IMG/VR virus record: IMGVR_UViG_3300001472_000009
Coordinates: 60,748 to 89,155 of that record
Strand: one strand, 5' to 3'
Source: a virus
DNA length: 28,408 bases
How positions within the stretch are numbered: position 1 is the stretch's first letter; each line of letters starts with the position of its first letter. The notes beneath the pieces were generated by a model. The model ran no database searches. It saw nothing but the letters and a program-made list of their open reading frames with translations, and was not told the origin of the DNA. The position numbers and the translations under genes were made by a program. This document shows positions 5,726-13,631 of this stretch, one piece after another.

Positions 5726-6781
5726 ATGTTTAGAAAACTACTAATGACAGTTGCATTGACATTTGGTCTCGCAACATCGGCATTGGCTGATTATACATTG
5801 ATTGTCCCACAGGAACCTGGTAAAGGTACTTCTGTATGGGGAGAAATCATTGCTAAGAACTTAGAAAAGTTCATCGGTGAACCAGTCGTGGTTCGTCATA
5901 TTCCAGGCGCAAGAGATATTCCTGGTTTCAATAAATTCCACAACAGTCTTCGTTTTGATGACAAAACAATCATGGTTGCACATGGTGGTAACGGTGTATC
6001 ATACTTACTAGATAAAGTTGATTACAATTATTTCGATTATGAACTAATTGGTTCAATGAACAACGATATCGTTCTTGGTAAGCATGAAGGCGCAAGTGAA
6101 AAAGAAGACAATTGGACAATCGCAGGCGGATCAGGTTTCGAACCAGATGCGGCGGCAGTTGCAATGTTAATCTGTGGTCCAACAGGTAATAACTCAGTTG
6201 ACGATTATCTAGCATGTTGGAGAGAACGTGTAACATGGGTAAACGGCGTATCAGGCGGTGAAAAGCGTCTTGGTTTTAAAAACGGCGAATTCGATGTAGC
6301 ACGTGAATCACCAGCGGCATGGAAACGTTTCTACGAAGGTATTGAAGGTAATGAATTGTGGTTCACACACGGTATCCTAGACTTAGAAAATAATGTACAA
6401 ATGGCAGATCCAAACTTCCCTAACACACAGTTTGAGGATGTATACGAGTCACTATGGGGCGAAAGACCATCAGGTGATTTATATCAAGCATATAAACTAA
6501 CTCGTAACTGGCGTGATGCTATTCAAAAGTCACTTTGGATGAACAAAGGTAACCCAAATGCGGCAAAAGTTAAAGCGGCTGTGACTGAAATGATTAATGA
6601 TCCAGTTGCAAGTGCAGAGATTTATGCTAAGACTGGTGTTTACCCTTGGATTCAAGATGGACCAGCTTTATTGGCGGCTCTGAAATCTTTGATTACAGAA
6701 AAAGCACTTAAAGATGCGGTTCGTTGGAATCAAGAAGCATACGGCTTCCCATCAATCTATAAGCCTGAACTTTTAGACTAA
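5726..6781 (+). CDS. tctC: Tripartite tricarboxylate transporter, periplasmic binding protein TctC
   Basis: Captures a carboxylate substrate in the periplasm and hands it to TctA. A signal peptide is clear: basic MFRKLL, a hydrophobic stretch, then ATSALA with cleavage before DYTLIVP. The mature part follows the Bug/TctC pattern, with an early glycine-rich ligand loop (VPQEPGKGTSVWGEIIAKNLEKFIGEPVV cut here into its two lobes' start) and V.H.PGARDIPGFN after it. The 351 residues are slightly longer than the usual ~320. It sits 10 nt before tctA behind a strong AAAGGAG site. The ligand cannot be told from sequence. Production in the host implies export through host Sec. The late promoter upstream suggests expression late rather than early. 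Confidence 0.88.
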   Translation: MFRKLLMTVALTFGLATSALADYTLIVPQEPGKGTSVWGEIIAKNLEKFIGEPVVVRHIPGARDIPGFNKFHNSLRFDDKTIMVAHGGNGVSYLLDKVDYNYFDYELIGSMNNDIVLGKHEGASEKEDNWTIAGGSGFEPDAAAVAMLICGPTGNNSVDDYLACWRERVTWVNGVSGGEKRLGFKNGEFDVARESPAAWKRFYEGIEGNELWFTHGILDLENNVQMADPNFPNTQFEDVYESLWGERPSGDLYQAYKLTRNWRDAIQKSLWMNKGNPNAAKVKAAVTEMINDPVASAEIYAKTGVYPWIQDGPALLAALKSLITEKALKDAVRWNQEAYGFPSIYKPELLD

Positions 6782-6791
6782 GGATATAGCT

Positions 6792-8300
6792 ATGGAATAT
6801 GTTATCTGGGCTTTGATTGGCACCTGTTATGGAATGCTAGTTGGTATTATACCTATCGCAGGTGTAACTACCGCCCTGATAACTGTCTTTAGCATGGGAG
6901 CATACTTTATGGCCGACCCCTATTTGGGGTTGGTCTTTTTAACGGCTATCGTGGCAAGTTGTGCCAGTGCAGATAGTTACACAAGTATTCTTACTGGTAT
7001 TCCAGGCGCAAGTACAACTGCGGCATGTGTTATTGATGGTTATCCTATGGCGAAGAAAGGTCAATCGGCCAGGGCAATGGGAATTGCTATTACAGATTCA
7101 ACATTTAATGGTGTAGTATTTGCGGCTCTAACCTTTTTCTTACTTCCTTATTATGGGAAAGTAATTGTATTATTTGGTCGTCCAGAATTTCTGGGCTTCA
7201 TGTTAATGGCACTTGCATGTGTAGGTTTCGTTGCAAGTAAGAATGTTTTCTTAAGTATCTGTGCAATCATATTTGGTTTAGCAGTAGGTATGGTAGGTGA
7301 AGATGTTGTAAGTAATCCTAGATTAACATTTGGTTGGGAATATTTACAAAATGGAATTGGCATGGTTGTTTTACTATCAGGCTTATTCGGTGTACCAGAA
7401 TTATTAGATGGATTTAGAAGAAAATTAAAATCAGCGGCACCACCAATGGAAGGAAATTACTTTGATGGACTGAAACAAGGCTTTGGTGATTGCAGAAGAC
7501 ATTGGAGAGATATGATAAGAGGTGGACTGATTGGTTTCGTTACTGGTTTATTACCAGGTGTAGGAGGAGCAGTAGGTGACTTCTTAGCATACGGTGCCAC
7601 AAAAGCCGCACATAAAGACAAAGACCAAGAAGTACCTTTTGGATCAGGAAATCCAGTAGGGTTATTAGGCTGTGAAGGAGCCAACAATGCACAGAAAGTA
7701 TCTAGTATGATACCTGCTTGTTTGTTTGGTATTCCAGCGGCACCATTTGCGGCTATGGTTATGGCAATCTGTATGTACTTTGGTATGGAGATTGGTACTC
7801 CTAGTTTGTTAGATGATATTCAATTTACAAACAGTTTAGCATTTGGTTATATTTTTGGAACTGTCGGTGTAGCACTATTAAGTATATTTTTATACAAATG
7901 GATTCTTAAAATATTAGAAGTTCCTTTCTGGATTTATGCGACATTTATTTTAGCAGTAATTGTTTATGCTAATATGCAATACACAGGTGGTTGGGAAGAT
8001 TTAGCCTTACTAGCTATCTTAAGTGCTATTGGCGTTGTATGTAAAACATACAATATTAGTAGACCAGCAATTCTTGTTGCATATGTTGTTGCATTTAAAA
8101 TCGATGAATATTTTTGGGGTACACTACAGTTGTATGGTTACAAACAATGGAAACCAGGATTGAGTTCGATGTCAGACTTTAGATGGTTTGATTTATTCAA
8201 CATTTATAATCATCCTATTTTTCTTGTATGTATTCTTATAGCTTTAGGTATATTCATAAATAGTCTTGTAAGAAAAGATAAAGGACTCGATTATACATGA
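6792..8300 (+). CDS. tctA: Tripartite tricarboxylate transporter, large membrane subunit TctA
   Basis: The inner-membrane channel subunit, 502 residues (normal length), with about ten or more hydrophobic segments. Two family signatures are visible: SILTGIPGAST followed by VIDGYPMAKKGQSARAMG near residues 64-100, and GLLPGVGGAVGDFLAY, then GCEGANNAQK and IPACLFGIPAAP in the second half. It starts 10 nt after tctC and ends in a 4-nt ATGA overlap with the oxygenase gene. The small subunit TctB (four membrane segments) is not found next to it or elsewhere in the window. The pair may borrow host TctB or work without it. Transporter genes of this kind act as auxiliary metabolic genes in phage; the substrate is unknown. 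Confidence 0.93.
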   Translation: MEYVIWALIGTCYGMLVGIIPIAGVTTALITVFSMGAYFMADPYLGLVFLTAIVASCASADSYTSILTGIPGASTTAACVIDGYPMAKKGQSARAMGIAITDSTFNGVVFAALTFFLLPYYGKVIVLFGRPEFLGFMLMALACVGFVASKNVFLSICAIIFGLAVGMVGEDVVSNPRLTFGWEYLQNGIGMVVLLSGLFGVPELLDGFRRKLKSAAPPMEGNYFDGLKQGFGDCRRHWRDMIRGGLIGFVTGLLPGVGGAVGDFLAYGATKAAHKDKDQEVPFGSGNPVGLLGCEGANNAQKVSSMIPACLFGIPAAPFAAMVMAICMYFGMEIGTPSLLDDIQFTNSLAFGYIFGTVGVALLSIFLYKWILKILEVPFWIYATFILAVIVYANMQYTGGWEDLALLAILSAIGVVCKTYNISRPAILVAYVVAFKIDEYFWGTLQLYGYKQWKPGLSSMSDFRWFDLFNIYNHPIFLVCILIALGIFINSLVRKDKGLDYT

Positions 8301-9043
8301 TACACAAAACAAATTGGTCTAAGACCTTAAAAGATCCATCTGAATTCGAATCGAATTGGGATTGGACAGTAGCACATAGCGAATATCATTTTGATGATAA
8401 CAAAGTTGATAAAGAAGGTGAATGGTTTAAGGTATTAGGCCGATTTGATAATCCAGATTTGTGGAAAGAAGATAGAGATAGATTAGTTGAGCAATCAACA
8501 AAAGCTATTAATTGGGAAACTCGTAAATTCTACGGAGATAGAGAAGACGAGTCCCCAATGTTAAAACAAGAAGAATATGATATTGCACAAGGTGGTGGGG
8601 ATCCTAAAAAACTTATGCTTACAAATATGAAAGATGAGTTAGAAGATTATCCAATGCTTGTTAAAATGAAAGAACACTTTGGAGTAATAGGCGGAAAAGA
8701 TGAATTAAAATATCGTGCCCATGTGCAGTTAACAGGTCAAATGTTTAATTTACATATTGATAAACTATGGGACAGATGTATCGATGATCCAGAACAAGTA
8801 TGTCGTATTACATTTTTCTTAGATGATTGGAAACCAGGACAATTTTATATGTATGGAAATTGTATCTACGAAAGATGGAAAGCTGGTGAGGCTCATATTT
8901 TTGATTGGGCTAACGCACCACATGCCACTGCAAACACAAGTAATTTCCCTAGACCATCTATTCAGATTACAGGATTAAAATCTGAAAAGACTAGAGAAAT
9001 TATCGCTAATGGGTCACGTGATACGATATGGACACTAGAGTAA
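8297..9043 (+). CDS. 2-oxoglutarate/Fe(II)-dependent oxygenase, aspartyl-hydroxylase-like
   Basis: Likely hydroxylates a protein side chain or small molecule with Fe(II), oxygen and 2-oxoglutarate. The jelly-roll metal site is visible: HVQLTGQMFNLHIDK with H153-x-D155, the distal His in NAPHATAN (H209), and R219 in FPRPSIQITG for 2-oxoglutarate binding. The strand VCRITFFLDDWKPGQFYMYG and the W-x-AGEAHIFDW stretch between them fit the aspartyl/asparaginyl beta-hydroxylase branch. The N-terminal 110 residues are charged and not assigned. It overlaps tctA by 4 nt and the DUF2061 gene by 16 nt. Its neighbours suggest a modification cassette rather than carbon import as its role. Confidence 0.82.
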   Translation: MIHKTNWSKTLKDPSEFESNWDWTVAHSEYHFDDNKVDKEGEWFKVLGRFDNPDLWKEDRDRLVEQSTKAINWETRKFYGDREDESPMLKQEEYDIAQGGGDPKKLMLTNMKDELEDYPMLVKMKEHFGVIGGKDELKYRAHVQLTGQMFNLHIDKLWDRCIDDPEQVCRITFFLDDWKPGQFYMYGNCIYERWKAGEAHIFDWANAPHATANTSNFPRPSIQITGLKSEKTREIIANGSRDTIWTLE

Positions 9044-9228
9044 GAAGTCTTGTTAAAACTGTATCTTGGAGATTAACAGGAACTCTTTGTACATTTTTAA
9101 TCAGTTATGCAATACTACGTGATTTAACTATCAGTGGTTCTATTGCAATCATTCAATTAACAGCCAACACTATAGTATTTTATATACATGAACGTATATG
9201 GAATCTAGTAAAATGGGGTAAACGTTGA
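9028..9228 (+). CDS. DUF2061 family small membrane protein
   Basis: The 66-residue product shows the DUF2061 pattern: R..VKTVSWRLTGTLCTFLISY, a second hydrophobic stretch (SGSIAIIQLTANTIVFYI) and the closing HERIWNLVKWG. Two membrane segments are predicted by eye, with basic ends. It lies in the overlap chain between the oxygenase and the P-loop gene (16 nt and 4 nt overlaps). DUF2061 proteins are of unknown function; in bacteria they are often found near sulfate-assimilation genes, as with the APS-kinase-like gene two places downstream. It has two segments and the wrong motifs for TctB. Confidence 0.85.
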   Translation: MDTRVRSLVKTVSWRLTGTLCTFLISYAILRDLTISGSIAIIQLTANTIVFYIHERIWNLVKWGKR

Positions 9229-9866
9229 AACCATTATTAACAATAATGACAGGGCCACAGGGAAGTGGTAATCACTTATTCAGTAAAGCACTAGGACAAA
9301 ATAAAAATATATTCGTATGGCCTGCATTGCAAGAAAAGTATTGGGAAGGCCATGATTTAGAACCCTTTGCAGAGTGCTGGAAAGATCCTTTAAAACTAAA
9401 TGATTTTGACTGGAAACAAAGTCAGTATTTCATCACAAGTATCAGTTGCCCATATTTTGATGATGGAGTAGAAACTATTCCACAGTATAATGATTTCATA
9501 AATATAGCGAAGAAATTTGCTGATATCCAATTTCTAATAATAGGAAGAGATAGAAACATTATGAGATTGCAACAAGAACGTGTAAGAGGAAAACATACTA
9601 CTCCTGATTTTATGTCGCAAATAGATAGTATAATTTTTAATTTTAGGACTATCTTTGCAAGCCAAGAAATGTTATACTTATACAAGTTAAATTATTTACA
9701 ATGGTTAGAAAAAGAATTAGGATTATTAGATAGTGAATTAACAGAAGACAATATTAGATTACTAGAGATATTATCTAAAGACGCAAACGAAAAATATATC
9801 TCACAAACAGAATCAGAATTGGATAAAATAATAAAATTAGCAAGTAGTCGGAAAGGGGCAATATGA
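9225..9866 (+). CDS. P-loop protein, possibly sulfotransferase/kinase-like
   Basis: The start is TTG at 9225 with a GGGGTAA site upstream, overlapping the DUF2061 stop by 4 nt. Right after it, LLTIMTGPQGSGNHLFSKAL forms a strand, glycine-rich loop and helix, like a Walker A or 5'-phosphosulfate loop but with Asn in place of the usual Lys. A later strand FLIIGRDRNIMRLQQ resembles the RD motif of nucleotide-binding kinases and sulfotransferases, though it lacks the Ser eight residues after Arg seen in true sulfotransferases. The C-terminal 70 residues are helical and acidic. Function unknown. Position directly before the APS-kinase-like gene links it to that pathway. Confidence 0.55.
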   Translation: MKPLLTIMTGPQGSGNHLFSKALGQNKNIFVWPALQEKYWEGHDLEPFAECWKDPLKLNDFDWKQSQYFITSISCPYFDDGVETIPQYNDFINIAKKFADIQFLIIGRDRNIMRLQQERVRGKHTTPDFMSQIDSIIFNFRTIFASQEMLYLYKLNYLQWLEKELGLLDSELTEDNIRLLEILSKDANEKYISQTESELDKIIKLASSRKGAI

Positions 9867-10354
9867 AAATTTTAATATTTGGTTTACCGGGAAGTGGCAA
9901 GAGTACTCTTGCAGAACCACTAGCAAAACTTCTTGGAGGCGTTCATGTCAATGCAGATAGAGTACGAGAAAAGTATGAAGGGCATGATATGAGTAAGTGG
10001 GACTTTAGTCCCGAAGGACGTATGAGACAAGCACAAAGAATGAAGTTGCTTAGTGATGGAGTAATTATGGCTGGCAAAATTGCGGTTGCTGACTTTGTTT
10101 GCCCCACACAAAAAGCAAGAGAAGAATTTGGTGCAGACTTTACAGTATGGATGGATACTATTGAAGAAGGTAGATACGAAGACACAAACAAGATGTTTGA
10201 AAAACCCGGTGTATATGATAGAGATTATCATGTGTCAGAATGGTTTGATGATACTCATTTACAATTAGTTCCTATTGTAGAAAGATATATGAAGAAAACA
10301 TCAACAACACCTGTAGGATACAGTGCATGGAGATTAGATAATGACGATATTTGA
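9863..10354 (+). CDS. Adenylylsulfate kinase-like P-loop kinase
   Basis: Related to APS kinase, which phosphorylates adenylylsulfate to PAPS. It has Walker A GLPGSGKST (7-15), HVNADRVREKY in the place of the family's DGDNxR, a R..QAQRM helix, then AGKIAVADFVCPTQKAREEF matching the isP...R segment, and FTVWMDTIEEGR corresponding to the EVyvd strand. FEKP near residue 112 stands where the family has its lid. The KGLY lid motif is missing, so the substrate may not be APS. At 163 residues it is a little shorter than bacterial CysC. It overlaps the P-loop gene by 4 nt and the nucleotidyltransferase by 14 nt, so the two enzymes are probably made together. Confidence 0.75.
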   Translation: MKILIFGLPGSGKSTLAEPLAKLLGGVHVNADRVREKYEGHDMSKWDFSPEGRMRQAQRMKLLSDGVIMAGKIAVADFVCPTQKAREEFGADFTVWMDTIEEGRYEDTNKMFEKPGVYDRDYHVSEWFDDTHLQLVPIVERYMKKTSTTPVGYSAWRLDNDDI

Positions 10355-10751
10355 TACATTTAAACCCACAACACAAATGTTAGGCAGATGGCAACCTTGG
10401 CATGATGGACATACTGAATTATTTAAACGTGCATTAGCAGAAACAGGACAAGTTTGTATTCAAATTAGAACTGTTCCACAACAAGAAGATGCAAGTGGCG
10501 GACGTACAGTAGTACAAGATGATAATCCTTTTATTGCTACAGATGTAGAAGAAAACATTAAGAAAGAATTAGAAAAAGTAGGATACGCATATGGGCATGA
10601 GTATATCATAATGAGAGTGCCTAATATAGTAGATATTAGCTATGGAAGAGGCGTAGGTTACACATTCACAGAACATGATTTAGGAAAAGAGATACACAAT
10701 ATTAGTGCTACAAAAATACGTAAAGAAATGAGAGAAAAAGGTAAGTTATAA
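10341..10751 (+). CDS. HxGH nucleotidyltransferase (ATP sulfurylase / cytidylyltransferase superfamily)
   Basis: Adds a nucleotide to a phosphate- or sulfate-bearing substrate. The 136-residue product has MLGRWQPWHDGHTELF, in which W-H-D-G-H fits the HxGH signature, and ends with ISATKIRKEM, the ISxTxxR motif of the same superfamily. This minimal form is shared by NMN adenylyltransferase, CTP:glycerol-phosphate transferases and the catalytic core of ATP sulfurylase. Direct coupling with an APS-kinase-like gene makes an ATP-sulfurylase-type reaction attractive, but the sequence alone cannot settle the substrate. It is the last gene of the tct operon; a sigma70-type promoter starts 2 nt after it. 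Confidence 0.8.
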   Translation: MTIFDTFKPTTQMLGRWQPWHDGHTELFKRALAETGQVCIQIRTVPQQEDASGGRTVVQDDNPFIATDVEENIKKELEKVGYAYGHEYIIMRVPNIVDISYGRGVGYTFTEHDLGKEIHNISATKIRKEMREKGKL

Positions 10752-10752
10752 A

Positions 10753-10781
10753 TTGACTTTATAGTTTAAATTTGTTATAAT
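10753..10781 (+). promoter_or_regulatory. Sigma70-type promoter
   Basis: TTGACT (10753-10758), a 17-nt spacer and TATAAT (10776-10781). The expected start lies at about 10788, past the first ATG of the next ORF (10783), so this promoter mainly fits the nucleosidase-HIT-radical SAM group. Confidence 0.7.
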
Positions 10782-10782
10782 T

Positions 10783-11007
10783 ATGATAGTTTATATTAAA
10801 TATGCAAGTGCGATTACTATATTAATCGCAATGAGTTTACATGTTGCAGGTATAACTCCCTGGAACAGTATCTTTCAATTATGTGGAGCGGCAGGTTGGT
10901 GCTACGTTGGTTACAAATGGAAAGAAAAAGCAATATTGCTTAACTTTGTTCCACAGTTTTTAATAATCATACCAATGTTAGTATGGATATATTGGATAAG
11001 TAAGTAA
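10783..11007 (+). CDS. Small integral membrane protein (74 aa)
   Basis: Three short hydrophobic stretches separated by a YKWKEKA turn suggest two or three membrane segments. The pattern (an N-terminal helix, TPWN, a GAAGWCYVGYKWKEKAILLN block and a closing helix) recurs in small marine phage proteins of unknown function. The start is uncertain: ATG 10783 has no ribosome site and lies upstream of the start point expected from the promoter that overlaps it. The next in-frame ATG is at 10831, also without a clear site. It ends 9 nt before the nucleosidase gene. Function unknown. Confidence 0.6.
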   Translation: MIVYIKYASAITILIAMSLHVAGITPWNSIFQLCGAAGWCYVGYKWKEKAILLNFVPQFLIIIPMLVWIYWISK

Positions 11008-11016
11008 GGAAATAAA

Positions 11017-11730
11017 ATGACAGTAGGTGTAATATCAGCAATCCCAGAAGAATACTCTAAACTAGAATGGGATAGCGAACCAAGAACTGAAATGATTATC
11101 AATAAGATTTTTCAGTTTGGTAATATGAACGGTGTAAAAGTTATAGCGGCAGAATGTGGTATAGGCAAAGTTAATGCTAGTATGACTACTGCATTGCTAT
11201 TAGGACATTTTGGGTGTGACAGTATCGTATTCTCAGGAGTAGCAGGTGGGTTAAATCCAAAGTATAATATTGGTGATGTATTAGTTGCAGAACAACTTAT
11301 TCAGCATGATTATGGTGCAGTGGTAAATGGGCAAGTAATTAGTGCGATACCAGGTAGTTTTCCGGGTATGGTAGATGAGAATGAAGATGTATCATATAAA
11401 ATGTCAACAGACATGCGTGATGCAGTAAAACATACATTAGGTGATAGGGTAAAGTTTGGTAGAATTTTAACAGGTGATACATACCTTGCTTGTTCTAAAA
11501 CAAGAGAAATGTTTCATAAACAGTTTAAAGCAGATGCAATAGAAATGGAAGGAGGAGCAATCGCTCAAGTATGCTGTAATTGGCATAAACCATTTATTGT
11601 TGTACGTGTATTAAGCGATTTATCGGGAAATGATTCGCATTTCGATTTTAATGAATTTGTTGACGAAAGTTCAGCAAAGTCGGCAGAGATTGTAAATAGA
11701 TTACTGCCTGTAATGGATGCATGGGCATGA
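11017..11730 (+). CDS. mtnN: 5'-methylthioadenosine/S-adenosylhomocysteine nucleosidase
   Basis: Cleaves adenine from MTA, SAH and also 5'-deoxyadenosine. The 237 residues align throughout with bacterial Pfs/MTAN: GVISAIPEEY with E12, the CGIGKVNAS loop, SGVAGGLNPKYNIGDV, the base-binding EMEGGAIAQVC, and LSDLSG with the catalytic Asp. An AAGGAAA site precedes the ATG. Length is normal. It is followed by a HIT protein (4-nt overlap) and a radical SAM enzyme, both SAM- or nucleotide-linked, which suggests it removes inhibitory SAM by-products during infection. A methyltransferase-like gene at 4841 could be another source of SAH. Confidence 0.93.
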   Translation: MTVGVISAIPEEYSKLEWDSEPRTEMIINKIFQFGNMNGVKVIAAECGIGKVNASMTTALLLGHFGCDSIVFSGVAGGLNPKYNIGDVLVAEQLIQHDYGAVVNGQVISAIPGSFPGMVDENEDVSYKMSTDMRDAVKHTLGDRVKFGRILTGDTYLACSKTREMFHKQFKADAIEMEGGAIAQVCCNWHKPFIVVRVLSDLSGNDSHFDFNEFVDESSAKSAEIVNRLLPVMDAWA

Positions 11731-12170
11731 TAGAAAAATTTGAAGATACCCCTTTTGAACAAAACAAACAAAAAGTAATAGAAGAAACACATTTTTATAA
11801 AGCATTTGAAGACAAGTGGCCAGTATGTGATGGTCATTTGCTTTTTGTTCCTAAACAAAATAGTGTTAAGTTTATCTCAGTCGCTTTACAGGCTACAGTT
11901 TTGTATGGAGAAAAACTAATTGAAGAAGGCAAGATAGACGGATATAATTTTGGGATGAATATGAGAGAAGAAGCTGGCCAATCAGTAATGTGGCCACATA
12001 TACATTTTATGCCAAGACATAAAGATGATTGTGAAGGCTTTCCAGGTAGTGTTAGATTAGCACATAGAGGGGGAAAAGGTCCACTCTATTATATGGAACA
12101 CCCTAAATACAAAGAAGAATTTATTGAAAAACACCAAGATGAGATAGACGAGGACGGATTTAAATTTTAA
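11727..12170 (+). CDS. HIT-like nucleotide hydrolase/transferase, first triad His replaced
   Basis: HIT proteins act on nucleotide phosphoramidates or dinucleotides. GHLLFVPK and GYNFGMNMREEAGQSV lead into WPHIHFMPR, which stands in place of the histidine triad H-x-H-x-H-x-x. The middle (nucleophilic) and last His are present, and the first is Trp. The enzyme may still work, but its acid-base relay is altered. I place the start at ATG 11727, which forms a typical ATGA overlap with mtnN; ATG 11721 (two residues more) is possible, and neither has a strong ribosome site. It ends directly against the radical SAM start codon (TAA-ATG). Confidence 0.75.
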   Translation: MIEKFEDTPFEQNKQKVIEETHFYKAFEDKWPVCDGHLLFVPKQNSVKFISVALQATVLYGEKLIEEGKIDGYNFGMNMREEAGQSVMWPHIHFMPRHKDDCEGFPGSVRLAHRGGKGPLYYMEHPKYKEEFIEKHQDEIDEDGFKF

Positions 12171-13613
12171 ATGGACAGTAAAACTTTCTGCATTGCACCA
12201 TGGCACGATGTTCATATTATAACAGACGGGACATTTAAAGGATGTTGCGTTATGAACCATGGCGAAGTGGGAGGTAGACTACTGACTAACGGTGTTGTTC
12301 ATACAGTATCAGACAGCGGTGTTAACGGTGCTATGAATTCTGATACAAGTAAAGAACTAAGATTAGATATGCTACAAGGCAAATGGCATACTAATTGTAC
12401 AAGATGCAAAAATGAAGAATCATCTGGCATGCGTAGTATGAGACAATTATACGGCGACAGATGGCAAGACTTCACACAAGTTGAAGCAGAGAAAATTACT
12501 AATAAAGAAACTGGTGAAATACCAGCAGACCATAAACCTTTCTATTATGACATTCAGTTAGGTAATCTATGTAATCTTAAATGTAGAATATGTAATCCAT
12601 TAGTTAGTTCAGCTTGGATACCTGATTATATGAAAATGATGAGATTAGGTAATAAAGCAAAGATTAAAGTAAGAGGTGGTAAAAAACCATTCTCTATTGA
12701 TATTGAACATATCAAAGGTAAAAAGTATGATATCTCACCTAACCCATTTGCATGGGCAGAATCAGATGAGTTTTGGGAACAAATGTCTTCTATCAAAGGA
12801 GAAATTGACCATCTATATTTGATTGGTGGTGAACCAATGATGATACATCGGCACTTTAAGTTTTTGGAAGAATGTGTTGAGAGTGGTGATGCAAGTCATA
12901 TTACATTACAGTATGATACTAACTTAACAAATATCCCTGAAAAAGTTATGGGATATTGGTCTCATTTCAAATCTTTAATGATTGGTTTTAGTATTGACGG
13001 TATGGGCCCAGAGTTAGAATATATGAGACACCCTGTGAAGTGGCCACATATTCTTAAGAATATAAACAGAGTAGAAGAATTTGCAAAGAACAATGATAAT
13101 GTCAAGCTAAATGATTCTATTACAATTAGTACATATAATGTACTGCATATACTTGACTTCATTGAATGGAAAGTAAAAGCAGGAAAAAACGATTATAATT
13201 ATCTATGGCAATGGCATGATGAGAACTTTTGTGCCCATCCATTACATGGTCCTGATTTTCTATGTGTTAAAACAATGCCTCTAAGTGCTAAGAAGTATGT
13301 AACGCAGAGATATTATGAATGGCGTGATAAGATGATAGAATGGTGTGACAGTATTGACGAGTATTCAGGAAAACGTAAACCAGAAGATATCAAACAAGCT
13401 ATAATCAAATTTGTTGATAGATGGGTAGAGTTCATCAATCAAGAAAATTGGTCACATAGAGTATGGAAATTTTGGGAATATACAAACGATTTAGATACTG
13501 TTCGAGGTGAGAACTTCACAGAAATATTCCCTGAACTTGCTAAGATTATGAACGATTATCCAAAGAAACCTCATTGGTTTCATATCCCTACAAATACATA
13601 TAAAACAGAATAA
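12171..13613 (+). CDS. Radical SAM protein with N-terminal twitch/SPASM-like Cys region
   Basis: Uses a 4Fe-4S cluster to split SAM for radical chemistry. The cluster motif C134-x3-C138-x2-C141 lies in LGNLCNLKCRICNP, followed by LYLIGGEPMM (GGEP motif) and TNLT further on. Before it, FCIAPW, GCC (25-26) and CTRC (76-79) give extra cysteines as in twitch/SPASM proteins, which often bind auxiliary clusters but usually at the C-terminus. The 480 residues end in a Trp-rich helical part. Similar twitch-type proteins occur widely in marine T4-like phages with unknown substrate. The start codon follows the HIT stop directly. It closes the operon; a late promoter begins 10 nt after it. Confidence 0.88.
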   Translation: MDSKTFCIAPWHDVHIITDGTFKGCCVMNHGEVGGRLLTNGVVHTVSDSGVNGAMNSDTSKELRLDMLQGKWHTNCTRCKNEESSGMRSMRQLYGDRWQDFTQVEAEKITNKETGEIPADHKPFYYDIQLGNLCNLKCRICNPLVSSAWIPDYMKMMRLGNKAKIKVRGGKKPFSIDIEHIKGKKYDISPNPFAWAESDEFWEQMSSIKGEIDHLYLIGGEPMMIHRHFKFLEECVESGDASHITLQYDTNLTNIPEKVMGYWSHFKSLMIGFSIDGMGPELEYMRHPVKWPHILKNINRVEEFAKNNDNVKLNDSITISTYNVLHILDFIEWKVKAGKNDYNYLWQWHDENFCAHPLHGPDFLCVKTMPLSAKKYVTQRYYEWRDKMIEWCDSIDEYSGKRKPEDIKQAIIKFVDRWVEFINQENWSHRVWKFWEYTNDLDTVRGENFTEIFPELAKIMNDYPKKPHWFHIPTNTYKTE

Positions 13614-13623
13614 GAGAAATACT

Positions 13624-13631
13624 GATAAATA
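13624..13631 (+). promoter_or_regulatory. Late-type promoter (GATAAATA) for the lipase-endolysin cassette
   Basis: A T4-late-like octamer 39 nt before the lipase ATG, with expected start near 13637. It overlaps the left arm of the hairpin at 13630-13663. Confidence 0.7.

Noticed and set aside
8255-8262. CATAAATA near the end of tctA as a late promoter for the oxygenase
   Set aside because: It lies in coding sequence; a similar octamer occurs by chance at 9497-9504 inside another gene.
9028-9228. The small membrane protein after the oxygenase as the missing TctB
   Set aside because: It has two membrane segments and DUF2061 motifs, whereas TctB has about four segments and twice the length.
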